Shown: positions 1 to 8,071 of the stretch, one piece after another
Layout: every line of letters begins with the position of its first letter
Position numbering within the stretch: position 1 is the first letter of the stretch
NCBI GenBank assembly: GCA_002328035.1
Contig: DCVL01000064.1
Location: 1-64,000 of the forward strand
Length of the DNA: 64,000 nucleotides
Source of the DNA: Geobacter sp. UBA2189
Lineage (GTDB): Bacteria > Desulfobacterota > Desulfuromonadia > Geobacterales > Pseudopelobacteraceae
Direction of reading: 5' to 3'
The notes under the pieces: model-generated
The model's database searches: none
What the model saw: only the letters and a program-made list of their open reading frames with translations
What the model was told of the DNA's origin: nothing
Position numbers and translations under genes: made by a program

Positions 1-2998
1 TGCTACTGAGGGTGGCGCTGTTCTGCCTGGCGGTGATGGCGGTGAGCCAGCTGTTGACGTTGTAGCTGTAGTCGGTGACGACGTTGTTGGGCAGGCTGGT
101 TTTGGTCTGCCGCTGCCACTGGTATTCCAGGGTGATGGTTTTATTGTCGAAGGTGATGCCGGTTACCTGGTTGTTCTTGTTGTAGCTGTAGTTGTACTGC
201 CTCCCCTCGGGGGTGGTGAGGGTTGCTTTGTTGCCTTTGGCATCGTAGCTGTAGCTGAAGGTTTTAGCCCTGCCGCCCATGGTGACGGTTTCTGAACGTT
301 TCCGGCCAAGTTCGTCATAGGTGATGGAGCCGCTGACGTCTGGTTTGGCGTAGCTGGTCATGGTGCCGTTGGCGTCGTAGCCAAAGGTGTCTTTGGTGCC
401 GTCCTGGTAGGTTATTTCTGTCAGCCGGTTGGCAGCATCGTAGCTGTACTGTGTGATCTGGTTTTTGGCGTCTTTGACGGTTTTGAGCAGGCCGTTGGCG
501 TAGTAGCCGTATTGGATGGACTGGCCCATGGGGCGGGTCTCTTTGGTTTTCCTGCCTGAAAGATCATATTCAAAGGTGGTGGTGTTGCCGTTGGAGTCGG
601 TGGTTGAGGTGAGGTTCCCCTGGGCATCGTAGCCGAAGAGAGTTTCATTGTTTTTGGCATCAATCTGTCTGGTTACCCGTCCCAGGGCGTCATACTGGTA
701 GCGGGTGATGTTGCCGTTGGCGTCGGTGAGGCTGGTAACCTGGCCTCTGGCGTCTTTAACCAGGGTGGCTACATATCCCAGCGGGTCTTTGACGCCAATG
801 CTTCTGCCAGCCCGGTCGAAGAGGTTTTCTGTAATGTTGCCCAGCGGATCGGTTATTTTTCGGGGCAGTTGGGCGCTGCTGCCGCATGAGGGACAGCCGG
901 TGGCGGCGTAGTCGTAGCTGCTGGTGTTCCCTTCCGGGTCGGTGATGCTCTTGAGGCGGCCCTGCGGGTCATAGGCCAGGATGGTTATGGCGCTGCCATC
1001 GGTGACCGTGGTCAGCTTGCCGTTGCCGTCGTAGGCAAAGGTCTTGCGATGCCCCAGCGGATCGGTGATGGCGGTGGTGTTGCCCCGGAAGTCGCTCTCA
1101 AGGGTGGTGTTCCTCCCCAGCGGGTCTTTGATGCTGGTCAGCCGGTTGTCGGCGTTATAGCCGTAGGTGATCCGGTTGCCCAGCGGGTCCTGGACAGTGG
1201 TGAGGTTGCCGGCAGTGTCGTAGCTGTATTCCCGCCGGTTGTTCAGCGGGTCGATGGCGGCGGTCATGGCGCCACTGGCGTTGTATTCGAAGCGGGTGGC
1301 GTTACCGAGCGGGTCGGTTACCACGGTCGGCAATCCCTGGACATTATAGGCGATACTGGTGCCGGTTCCGCCGATGGTGGCGCCGGTCATCTGACCGGCC
1401 GGGTCGTATACGTAGCTGGCTATGCGTTGTTCCGGTCGCCCTTCGGCTTTGGTCAGTTTGACGATTTTGCCGCTGGCGTCGTATTCAAAACGGGTGACGA
1501 TGCCCAGCGGATCGGTGACGGTAAGAGGTCTGCCGACAGTGTTGTAGGTGGTGGCGGAGCTGTTGCCTTCGCCGTCCATGACCCTGATGATGTTGCCCCA
1601 TTCGTCACGCTGGATGGTGGTGATAATGCCAGCCCCGTCGGTGATACGTTCGGTACGGTTTCCTGGGTATTCAATCTTCTTGAGCAGGGTGGAGGCGCTG
1701 CCCTCCATCAGATCTTCCTGTACCAGCGCGCCTTGCGGGTTTATCACCTTTCTTCGCATCGCGCCGCTGTAGTCAGTGACGTAGAAGATGCCGTTGGTGA
1801 AGTCGTAGACGTATTTCATCTCGTGGCCGACAGTCGGCTGCCCCTGCCGGAGCAGATTAGTGCCACTTGGGTCAAGGATCCGTTTTACGATCCCTTTGCC
1901 GGGATACTGGTACTCGATGCTGTAGGTTTCGCCCAGGGCGTTGGCCTTGCTGGTGATGCCATGGTTGCTGTTATAGCTGTAGGTGTGGACACCGTTTGGT
2001 CCGGTAACCTTGCTGATGTTGCCGAAGACGTCGTATTCGTAACTGATGCTCCGGTTGGCCGCGTCAATAACGCTGCCGATGCGGCCATCGGTGTTGTAGC
2101 TGAAGGTGAGAACCACCCGGCCGGTGGTGTCTTTGATCTGCTCCATCTTGCCCTGGGCGTCATAGACGACGGTGACGGTATTGCCCGACAGATCCCTAAG
2201 TGAGGTGAGTTTACCGGCAGCATTATACTGGTATACTCCGATGCCCCTTTTGATCAGCTCAAAACCGCTGACGGTCTTTGCCAGGGCTACCCCTTCGGCC
2301 AGGTCGGAGGTTAAGTTCCCGGCGGCGTCTCTGGTGAAGGTCTGATAGAGCCCCTCTCCGTCCACCCAGGTGTCACCATTTTCGATCCGGCTGAGGTAGG
2401 GGTTCATCCAGCCGTAACCGAGCGGACCATCGGCAGGTTCGGCAAAGACACCGTCACCGTTAAGGGTCATGATGCGATTGGAGCGATAGCTGCGGCTCCA
2501 GTCGATGGCAAGACCGCGCGCGGGGAGTCTGAGATCTTCTTCGCTGAATTCGTAGGTGCCGTTGGCCATGATGACACTGCTACCCGAACATTCGCTGGTG
2601 CCGCAGAGGAAACGCTTGAGCATGGCTTTCGGTGAAAAACATTCTTCAGTTTTTAGGATTGTAGTTTGGGCGCCACCGCTGCCACCTCCACCACTCTGGC
2701 CTCCACCGCTTACCCCTCCACCGCTGTACGTTGCAATTGGTGGTGTACCGCCACTGGCAACTGATACCGAACACACGCTCGGCATGGCCACATAGTGAGT
2801 GGCGTACTTGGTAACTTTGCGTTCATTGGGACTATTGGGGCAGATAACCTGGGTCCAGCTGGTGGTGATCGGTACCATGGTGGAGCATTTGCGTTCTTCT
2901 GCATGGGCAGGCAGAACGGCTCCTGCCGTTGCCATAAGAAGTACCGCAGAGGCAAGGCATCTACGGAGTTTTGTGAGTGATGAGCTGCCGGTTATCAT
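1..2998 (-). CDS. RHS/YD-repeat secreted protein, 5' part (3' end beyond window)
   Basis: The frame is open from an ATG at 2998 to the left edge (999 codons, no stop), so this is the N-terminal part of a longer protein. Residues 1-32 form a Sec signal peptide (positive start, hydrophobic core, AHA-EE cleavage region). A Gly/Ser-rich linker follows near residue 90. Then comes the typical RHS entry module with a WSRSYRSN motif and GPLGYGW, and from about residue 250 onward dozens of YD repeats of the type YDxxGRLTxxxxxDG. RHS proteins build a hollow beta-barrel shell that encloses a variable C-terminal domain, often a toxin; that end is outside the window. G+C is clearly higher than in the next genes (38 of the first 60 bases). 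No immunity gene or type VI genes are visible here. Confidence 0.9.
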   Translation of the reverse strand, partial: MITGSSSLTKLRRCLASAVLLMATAGAVLPAHAEERKCSTMVPITTSWTQVICPNSPNERKVTKYATHYVAMPSVCSVSVASGGTPPIATYSGGGVSGGGQSGGGGSGGAQTTILKTEECFSPKAMLKRFLCGTSECSGSSVIMANGTYEFSEEDLRLPARGLAIDWSRSYRSNRIMTLNGDGVFAEPADGPLGYGWMNPYLSRIENGDTWVDGEGLYQTFTRDAAGNLTSDLAEGVALAKTVSGFELIKRGIGVYQYNAAGKLTSLRDLSGNTVTVVYDAQGKMEQIKDTTGRVVLTFSYNTDGRIGSVIDAANRSISYEYDVFGNISKVTGPNGVHTYSYNSNHGITSKANALGETYSIEYQYPGKGIVKRILDPSGTNLLRQGQPTVGHEMKYVYDFTNGIFYVTDYSGAMRRKVINPQGALVQEDLMEGSASTLLKKIEYPGNRTERITDGAGIITTIQRDEWGNIIRVMDGEGNSSATTYNTVGRPLTVTDPLGIVTRFEYDASGKIVKLTKAEGRPEQRIASYVYDPAGQMTGATIGGTGTSIAYNVQGLPTVVTDPLGNATRFEYNASGAMTAAIDPLNNRREYSYDTAGNLTTVQDPLGNRITYGYNADNRLTSIKDPLGRNTTLESDFRGNTTAITDPLGHRKTFAYDGNGKLTTVTDGSAITILAYDPQGRLKSITDPEGNTSSYDYAATGCPSCGSSAQLPRKITDPLGNITENLFDRAGRSIGVKDPLGYVATLVKDARGQVTSLTDANGNITRYQYDALGRVTRQIDAKNNETLFGYDAQGNLTSTTDSNGNTTTFEYDLSGRKTKETRPMGQSIQYGYYANGLLKTVKDAKNQITQYSYDAANRLTEITYQDGTKDTFGYDANGTMTSYAKPDVSGSITYDELGRKRSETVTMGGRAKTFSYSYDAKGNKATLTTPEGRQYNYSYNKNNQVTGITFDNKTITLEYQWQRQTKTSLPNNVVTDYSYNVNSWLTAITARQNSATLSS

Positions 2999-3357
2999 TG
3001 CTGGGCCTGCTTTCTCGTTATGTAGTTATACATCTGAGTACGTTATGGCAATTTGTATGCCATCAGCCTGCTTGCGGATAAAGAAGAGCGGATTTGCATG
3101 AAAATATGCCTTAAAACGGCAGTTATTCACGCGGGATCGCGGAGTTTGAGAAGGAATTCAGGGGATTTTAAAAGACTGCATGCATCGGTGTGCAATTTCA
3201 TGTTTATGGAACAAGGCAAAAATAGCGAAACAGATGGCAAAAAAGTTTCAAACAGACGAAATACCCTCCAGATGTTTGTAAAATTAGTTTTGTATTCAGG
3301 TAGTTACCATAAGTGTAAAAATAATTTGCACTTATGGCGCTACAAGAACAAAACTCA

Positions 3358-3681
3358 CTAATTCTGATTGGTTAGTGGCTTAAAAACTTTTTTATATGGG
3401 TTGCTCGGAACGACTGGCCATAAACAATTACGCTTCACTCCGCCAAGCAGTTCACCTATCTGCCGATTGGATAATACACTGTGTTTCTTCACAATACTTG
3501 ATGTGACTACAAAACTGTGGTGGAACAGAAATATTTCTAAAGAACAGATGACTTTATTTGAAGCCAAGCTTGCTGTTGCTAAATTAGATCCAGAACCATT
3601 TAACCTACAAACGTCATTTAACCGCCGATACAAGCGGATAAACGCAGATAAACCATAACTTACGACAAAAAACTGAATCAC
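3358..3681 (-). pseudogene. Possible remnant of a Y1/REP-associated transposase C-terminus
   Basis: A 107-codon open frame whose middle reads SIVKKHSVLSNRQIGELLGG. This resembles the small helix-turn-helix (SNREIGELFGG-like) found at the C-terminus of REP-associated tyrosine transposases. The catalytic HUH part of such an enzyme is absent, and the rest of the frame is unlike a known protein. It overlaps one arm of the inverted repeat at 3618-3754, the kind of neighbour such enzymes have. It could equally be a chance frame; confidence is low. Confidence 0.25.
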
Positions 3682-3754
3682 CTTTTAGGTTAAACCTTTA
3701 TTTCCCTTAATCCTTTGAATTTACGGCGTCTATCGGCGTAAATCGGCGGTTAAC
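3618..3754. repeat. Long imperfect inverted repeat (about 35-bp arms)
   Basis: The left arm (3618-3652) contains AACCGCCGATACAAGCGGAT. The right arm (3720-3754), read on the other strand, gives AACCGCCGATTTACGCCGAT followed by AGACGC. The arms match over most of 35 bases and are separated by about 67 bases. This looks like a mobile or REP-type intergenic repeat unit rather than a terminator, because it is far from any gene end. Confidence 0.65.
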
Positions 3755-4015
3755 TGCTTTTTTCAGGTTTAATTAGAGACTTCCAGCCAGCAATAGGCAG
3801 AACATTATTCGGGCTTTTTAAATTTTGGTCTAACGGGGGTTTGGCTGACCTGCCAGCTTTTGGGCTGCTCGAACTTTCTGGTTGGATCATTTAGTTTTGC
3901 GTTTTGTCTCGTGTCAAGGGCTGACCCCCTTTGGGGTTCCCATAGCATACAGGAACCAAAATTTTGCCGCTTTAACTATCGTTAGCGTAAAAAGAACAGG
4001 GATAACATTAATTTT

Positions 4016-5425
4016 TTACTGTAATTCCGAATACTCTTCCTTCCTCAATCCATATTTTTTTATCTTCCGATACAGAGTGGCAACATTCATTCCAGCTTCT
4101 TTTGCAGAAATATCCACCGCCCCGCCATGTTTTCGAAGGAGATCCCTTATAAGATCCCTCTCAAATCTTTCAAGAGCCTCCGTAAAGGGAAGGTCATCAG
4201 AAAGCACGGGACCTGCCTGAACAGTGCTAGGTGCAACCCTTCCTTCAGGAAGATCTATAACCTGCCCCAGGGTATCAAGAGTTATATATTCACTTCCTTC
4301 CATAGCCATGCATGCCTCAATTACATTGCGAAGCTGGCGTATGTTCCCCGGCCATTCAAAAGTACAGAGAATCTGCATTGCATCTTTTTCAAACCCTTTT
4401 ATTGCTGTTCCGAATTTTTTGTTCTGCAGGTGTATAAAGTGTGCCGCCAAAAGAGGGATATCATCAATTCGATCTCTTAGCGGCGGCAAATGAAGATTTA
4501 CCACGTTAAGGCGATAATACAGATCTTCCCTGAACAGGCCGCTCTTTACCCCTTCCTTGAGATCCGCATTTGTTGCTGAAATTATCCTTACATCAACAGT
4601 AGTTGAAACGGTATCCCCTACCCTGCGAAACTCTTTTTCCTGGAGAAAACGAAGCATGGTTTTCTGAACATTCATAGGCAGGTTACCAACTTCATCCAAA
4701 AAAAGGGTACCGCCATTCGCCGCCTCAAGTAGTCCTTGACGGTTTTCAGCAGCACCGGTAAAAGCTCCTTTTTTGTAACCAAAAAGTTCGCTCTCGAGTA
4801 TGCTTTCAGGAAGACCTCCACAGTTTATAGCTACAAATTTTCTGTCTTTTCGGTCTGAATTTCTGTGAACAGCCTGAGCAATAAGCTCTTTGCCTGTGCC
4901 TGACTCTCCGGTGATAAGTATTGAGGTGTCACGGGTGGCAACCTTTGAAACTTTATCAAGGACGTTGCGTAAAGCACCTGAAGAACCTATGATATTTTCA
5001 AAGTGAAGCTTTTCCTCCAACTCCCTCCTTAACCCCTGATTTTCTTCAGTCAGTTGAACCTGTTGTATGGCATTTTTTACCCTGTAAACCAGTTCTTCAG
5101 GTTCAAAAGGCTTTGTAAGCATATCATATGCGCCTCTTCGCAGTGCCTGAATTGACATCTCAACCGTTGCATATGCGGTAATTATGATAACCGGCAGGTC
5201 ACGCCTCTGCTCTTTAACCAGTTGCAAAACTTCAAGACCCGTCATACCTGGCATCTTGATATCAGTAATTACAAGATCCCATCCACCAGGGGCAAATTCT
5301 TCCATTGCCTTAATGGGACTTGTATAGGTTCTGACCAGATATCCGCTATCCAACAGAACCTGCTCCATCATCCGGCAAAGCCCCTCTTCGTTATCAATCA
5401 GCAAAATCCTCTGTTTATCTATCAT
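4016..5425 (-). CDS. Sigma-54-dependent two-component response regulator (NtrC family)
   Basis: 469 aa. Receiver domain 1-120 with phosphoacceptor Asp55 (TDIKMPG) and Lys105 (TKPF). AAA+ domain about 145-380 with Walker A GESGTGKE at 173-180, the sigma-54-contacting GAFTGA loop at 220-225 and Walker B LFLDE near 241. A Fis-type helix-turn-helix lies at the C-terminus (AKEAGMNVATLYRKIKKYGL). It activates transcription by RNA polymerase-sigma54 once phosphorylated by its kinase. Its ATG overlaps the stop of the histidine kinase gene by four bases (ATGA), so the two are translationally coupled. The likely target is the divergent MFS gene at 8072, which carries a consensus sigma-54 promoter and paired dyads; this link is inferred. 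Confidence 0.95.
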   Translation of the reverse strand: MIDKQRILLIDNEEGLCRMMEQVLLDSGYLVRTYTSPIKAMEEFAPGGWDLVITDIKMPGMTGLEVLQLVKEQRRDLPVIIITAYATVEMSIQALRRGAYDMLTKPFEPEELVYRVKNAIQQVQLTEENQGLRRELEEKLHFENIIGSSGALRNVLDKVSKVATRDTSILITGESGTGKELIAQAVHRNSDRKDRKFVAINCGGLPESILESELFGYKKGAFTGAAENRQGLLEAANGGTLFLDEVGNLPMNVQKTMLRFLQEKEFRRVGDTVSTTVDVRIISATNADLKEGVKSGLFREDLYYRLNVVNLHLPPLRDRIDDIPLLAAHFIHLQNKKFGTAIKGFEKDAMQILCTFEWPGNIRQLRNVIEACMAMEGSEYITLDTLGQVIDLPEGRVAPSTVQAGPVLSDDLPFTEALERFERDLIRDLLRKHGGAVDISAKEAGMNVATLYRKIKKYGLRKEEYSELQ

Positions 5426-6954
5426 ACAAGCACCTCATGTTCTATTGGCAGAATAACGACAACCGTAGTTCCTCTGCCAAGCTCGCTTTGTATATTTATC
5501 TCGCCATGATGCATCTCAATTATCTGACGGGTTATTGCAAGCCCAAGCCCTGTACCGCGAGCCTTTGTTGTATAGAATGGCTCAAATATCTTTTCCAGGC
5601 TTTCAGCAGGAATTCCGGAACCTGTATCAGTAAAACTAATCTTTACAGTCCCTTCAGATCCAGGCTCGGTTTTAACATGCAAGACACCTCCATCAGGCAT
5701 TGCTCCACCTGCGTTAAGTATCAGGTTAATGGCAACCTGGCGGAGTTGATCGCCATCCAGCATTATTTTTGGAATATCAGTTGAAAAACTTGATTCGATT
5801 TTAACTCCACGCATATCTGTATGATTGGCTGCAAATTCAACAATTTCGCTCAAAAGCTCGTTCAAATCAGTCATAGAAAGTGTAGGACGGGGAGTGCGTG
5901 CATATGAAAGGAGATCCTGAACTATCTTTTTACAGCGTTTGCTTTCCCGCTTTATCTCAGTGATATATTTGTAATTAGGATCTGTCGGCGGCAATTTCCC
6001 TTCCAGATAGGCAGCGTACCCAAGAATAACCCCCAACGGGTTATTTATCTCATGTGCAACCCCTGATGAGAGAACCCCCAGTGATGCCATTTTACCCTGT
6101 TGAGCCAGCGTGCTTTCCATCTCCTTATTTCTCTGAATTATATCCGTCATTTTATTGAATGCCGTTGCCATCTCTGACAGTTCGTCACTTCCGACAACAT
6201 GCATTCTGGCTTCCATATCCCCCTTGCGTACTTTTCTAATTGTTTCAATCATCTCTGTAATCGGGTTTGTTGCAATGGCCGACACATAATAGACAAGGAT
6301 GGTAGCAAAAAGACCTACTACGAAGATCAGGATTATAGTGCTTATAAAAATATGACTTTTTATTGTATTTGCTTCTTTATAAAACTCATCCTCATATGAA
6401 CCAACAGCGACTATCCAGTCCCAATCCTTGAAATATTCATATCTTACAATCTTCATACGTGGCTTGTCACTTCCAACATTCTGCCAGGGATAGCGAATCC
6501 AGCCGCTCTTCTTTTCAATCATCTCACGAATAAACTGATTACCGTTTGAATCCCTTGCGTCGATAATATTACGTCCCTCAGAATCAGGATGAATTCGAAG
6601 AGTGCCTTTTCCATCAAGACAATATATGTAGCCTGTCTTTCCAACCTGCTTGTTTTTGATCTTTCCCTTTAAAGCTTCAAAAGATTCGGAAGAGAGCTCC
6701 GCTTCAAGATCGCCTGTAATTTTATAACGGAAGTTCTGATACTGTTTGTTATAAGAACAGAGCAGGTTGATTGTAAAATCTGCCATATGTTGAAGGTCAT
6801 CCTTACTGGTCTGGGTAATCCCCAAATAAGCCTTCTGATTGGCAATAAAACCGGTAACCAAAGCGACAACTATGATTGGGATTATTACTAAAGGAAGCAC
6901 CAACAGCAGAAGTTTGCTGCGTAGTTTCAAATGATTAATAATTATTTTTAGCAT
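5422..6954 (-). CDS. Membrane sensor histidine kinase with extracellular Cache domain
   Basis: 510 aa. TM1 about 14-36, a periplasmic single-Cache-type domain about 40-195, TM2 about 203-227, HAMP about 228-280, dimerisation/phosphoacceptor domain with His301 (GVAHEINNPLG), and a C-terminal HATPase domain with an N box (NLILNAGGAMPDGG), a G1 box (DTGSGIP) and GTGLGLAI. Cache domains of this kind often bind small carboxylates; given the divergent OFA-family transporter, a carboxylate signal is a reasonable guess. It lies 33 bases downstream of the PilZ gene and overlaps the regulator gene, so the three form one operon. Confidence 0.93.
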   Translation of the reverse strand: MLKIIINHLKLRSKLLLLVLPLVIIPIIVVALVTGFIANQKAYLGITQTSKDDLQHMADFTINLLCSYNKQYQNFRYKITGDLEAELSSESFEALKGKIKNKQVGKTGYIYCLDGKGTLRIHPDSEGRNIIDARDSNGNQFIREMIEKKSGWIRYPWQNVGSDKPRMKIVRYEYFKDWDWIVAVGSYEDEFYKEANTIKSHIFISTIILIFVVGLFATILVYYVSAIATNPITEMIETIRKVRKGDMEARMHVVGSDELSEMATAFNKMTDIIQRNKEMESTLAQQGKMASLGVLSSGVAHEINNPLGVILGYAAYLEGKLPPTDPNYKYITEIKRESKRCKKIVQDLLSYARTPRPTLSMTDLNELLSEIVEFAANHTDMRGVKIESSFSTDIPKIMLDGDQLRQVAINLILNAGGAMPDGGVLHVKTEPGSEGTVKISFTDTGSGIPAESLEKIFEPFYTTKARGTGLGLAITRQIIEMHHGEINIQSELGRGTTVVVILPIEHEVLV

Positions 6955-6987
6955 AACTGCCTGCCTTTGGCTGGTAAGATGAGAGGT

Positions 6988-7677
6988 TCACAATTTTTTG
7001 AATGATTCAAGTAATCTTTTTATTTCAGACTGCTGAAGCTCGGAAAGAGACTCAAACCTGACGCCTATTCCAGGTATATTATCTCCTTTACCTCCCCAGC
7101 GATTCAACCATGATATAGTTGCTGTTATTACGGCTGTTTCACTCAGCCCTACAAACTCTATAAAAACAGTATCTCCGATATTAAAATCTGGATAGCTTGT
7201 AAAAAGGAAACAACCGTTACTTGACACGTTTATGGTAACGGTTTGCTCCTCATGACCTTGAGTTGCTCTGCTTTTAAGAGTTGCGTGGAGATGTAGCAGA
7301 TAGCGATCTTTTGGGGTAACAATTCTTGGGGTGAATCCTTTGCACAGCTCTGTAAACTCTTCAACATTTCTGGCAATCCCCTGAGTCCCTGTAGCCACCA
7401 TAAGCTTTACCATATCAGTAGCCGGAGCTATATTTATGTAGGCACTCGGAAGAGCTTTTAGGAGGTCTTCAATCTCGGCTTTTTCTTTTATGCTAGCCTT
7501 TGCAACAACAGGCATGTCCAGCAGAATCCCGCTAAATGGAGTTCCAGCAGCAATAGATAAGGCCTCTGCAATAGATGCAACCGGCTTGGAACAAATCCCC
7601 AACTCATCAAAAGCCAATCTGTAGGTATGAATACGAGTGTCACTCCTAGAAACCAACAGCAGAAGCGGATCGTTCAT
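6988..7677 (-). CDS. PilZ domain protein with degenerate receiver-like N-terminus
   Basis: 229 aa, first gene of the kinase/regulator operon; ATG preceded closely by AAGGAG. Residues 1-115 look like a CheY-type fold without a clear phosphoacceptor set. Residues about 120-225 are a PilZ domain, with a basic stretch (KDRYLLHLHATLKSR) followed by a VSSNGCFL motif matching the D/NxSxxG signature. PilZ domains bind cyclic di-GMP, but the RxxxR part of the binding motif is not clean here, so ligand binding is uncertain. Its place in front of a sigma-54 two-component pair suggests second-messenger input to the same pathway. Confidence 0.85.
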   Translation of the reverse strand: MNDPLLLLVSRSDTRIHTYRLAFDELGICSKPVASIAEALSIAAGTPFSGILLDMPVVAKASIKEKAEIEDLLKALPSAYINIAPATDMVKLMVATGTQGIARNVEEFTELCKGFTPRIVTPKDRYLLHLHATLKSRATQGHEEQTVTINVSSNGCFLFTSYPDFNIGDTVFIEFVGLSETAVITATISWLNRWGGKGDNIPGIGVRFESLSELQQSEIKRLLESFKKL

Positions 7678-7783
7678 AATCTCCTTTTCCTCCCTTAAAA
7701 ACCTGCTCGACGAATAGGGCAGGCAACTGAACCAGAGACAGAAATTTTAAAACTGTATACGTTTAGTTTTATTATTACACTTG

Positions 7784-7797
7784 TTGCATATTTGCAA
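7784..7797. promoter_or_regulatory. Upstream activator dyad 1 (TTGC-N6-GCAA)
   Basis: TTGCATATTTGCAA, embedded in a longer palindrome TGTTGCA-N4-TGCAACA (7782-7799). It has the same form as the dyad at 7886-7899; the centres are 102 bp apart, close to ten helical turns. It is a probable binding site for the sigma-54 activator encoded at 4016-5425 (inference). Confidence 0.6.
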
Positions 7798-7817
7798 CAC
7801 GAATATAAGGAGCCAAT

Positions 7818-7829
7818 TTGCTATCGCAA
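7818..7829. promoter_or_regulatory. Related dyad (TTGC-N4-GCAA)
   Basis: TTGCTATCGCAA is a shorter-spaced relative of the two flanking TTGC-N6-GCAA dyads and lies between them. It may be an auxiliary or degenerate activator site; the different spacing makes this less certain. Confidence 0.35.
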
Positions 7830-7885
7830 AAAAGCGAACCGAATCAATTCAGCATGTTATATCAATTATCAGCATGAAACACTGT

Positions 7886-7899
7886 TTGCGATATTGCAA
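7886..7899. promoter_or_regulatory. Upstream activator dyad 2 (TTGC-N6-GCAA)
   Basis: TTGCGATATTGCAA, about 107 bp upstream of the -24 element, the usual distance for an enhancer-type site of a sigma-54 activator. It pairs with the dyad at 7784-7797. Confidence 0.6.
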
Positions 7900-7992
7900 G
7901 CTATTGTACAGGCCATTTTAGTTAAATCATACGGCAATCTATAATTACCTAATATTAAAGAGCAAAAACATATTCAATTCCAAAATTGAATT

Positions 7993-8007
7993 TGGCACGC
8001 CGGTTGC
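7993..8007 (+). promoter_or_regulatory. Sigma-54 (-24/-12) promoter of the MFS gene
   Basis: TGGCACG-CCGG-TTGC matches the TGGCACG-N4-TTGC consensus exactly, with the GG and GC doublets correctly spaced. Transcription would start near 8019, giving a leader of about 50 bases before the ATG at 8072. Confidence 0.9.
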
Positions 8008-8071
8008 GTTAACAGATCAAGAAAAAAAACAGGACTCTCTTTGCAATCCATAAATAAACAGGAGGTTAACA

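Larger units (their letters stand above)
2999..4015. other. Gene-poor intergenic region with an inverted repeat
   Basis: About 1 kb separates the RHS gene from the sigma-54 regulator, both leading away from or into it on the minus strand. Small open frames on both strands lack convincing ribosome sites or family features. It holds a long imperfect inverted repeat (3618-3652 with 3720-3754). On the minus strand a frame around 3358-3681 contains the phrase LSNRQIGELLGG, which resembles the helix-turn-helix near the end of REP-associated (Y1) transposases, so part of the region may be a decayed element. That is only a weak inference. Confidence 0.6.
7678..8071. other. Divergent regulatory region between PilZ operon and MFS gene
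   Basis: A 394-bp A+T-rich region between two divergent transcription units. It holds a consensus sigma-54 promoter for the MFS gene and three TTGC...GCAA dyads upstream of it, listed separately. No open reading frame of interest. Confidence 0.85.

Noticed and set aside
1049..2203. Long plus-strand open frame of 384 codons
   Set aside because: It is antisense to the RHS repeat gene; its periodic GVV/DDV pattern is a mirror of the YD repeats and there is no ribosome site or family similarity.
3053..3361. Small plus-strand frame after the RHS gene
   Set aside because: No Shine-Dalgarno, no recognisable domain and skewed composition; treated as intergenic.
3882..4220. Plus-strand frame running into the sigma-54 regulator
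   Set aside because: Overlaps the well-supported regulator gene on the opposite strand and has no features of its own.
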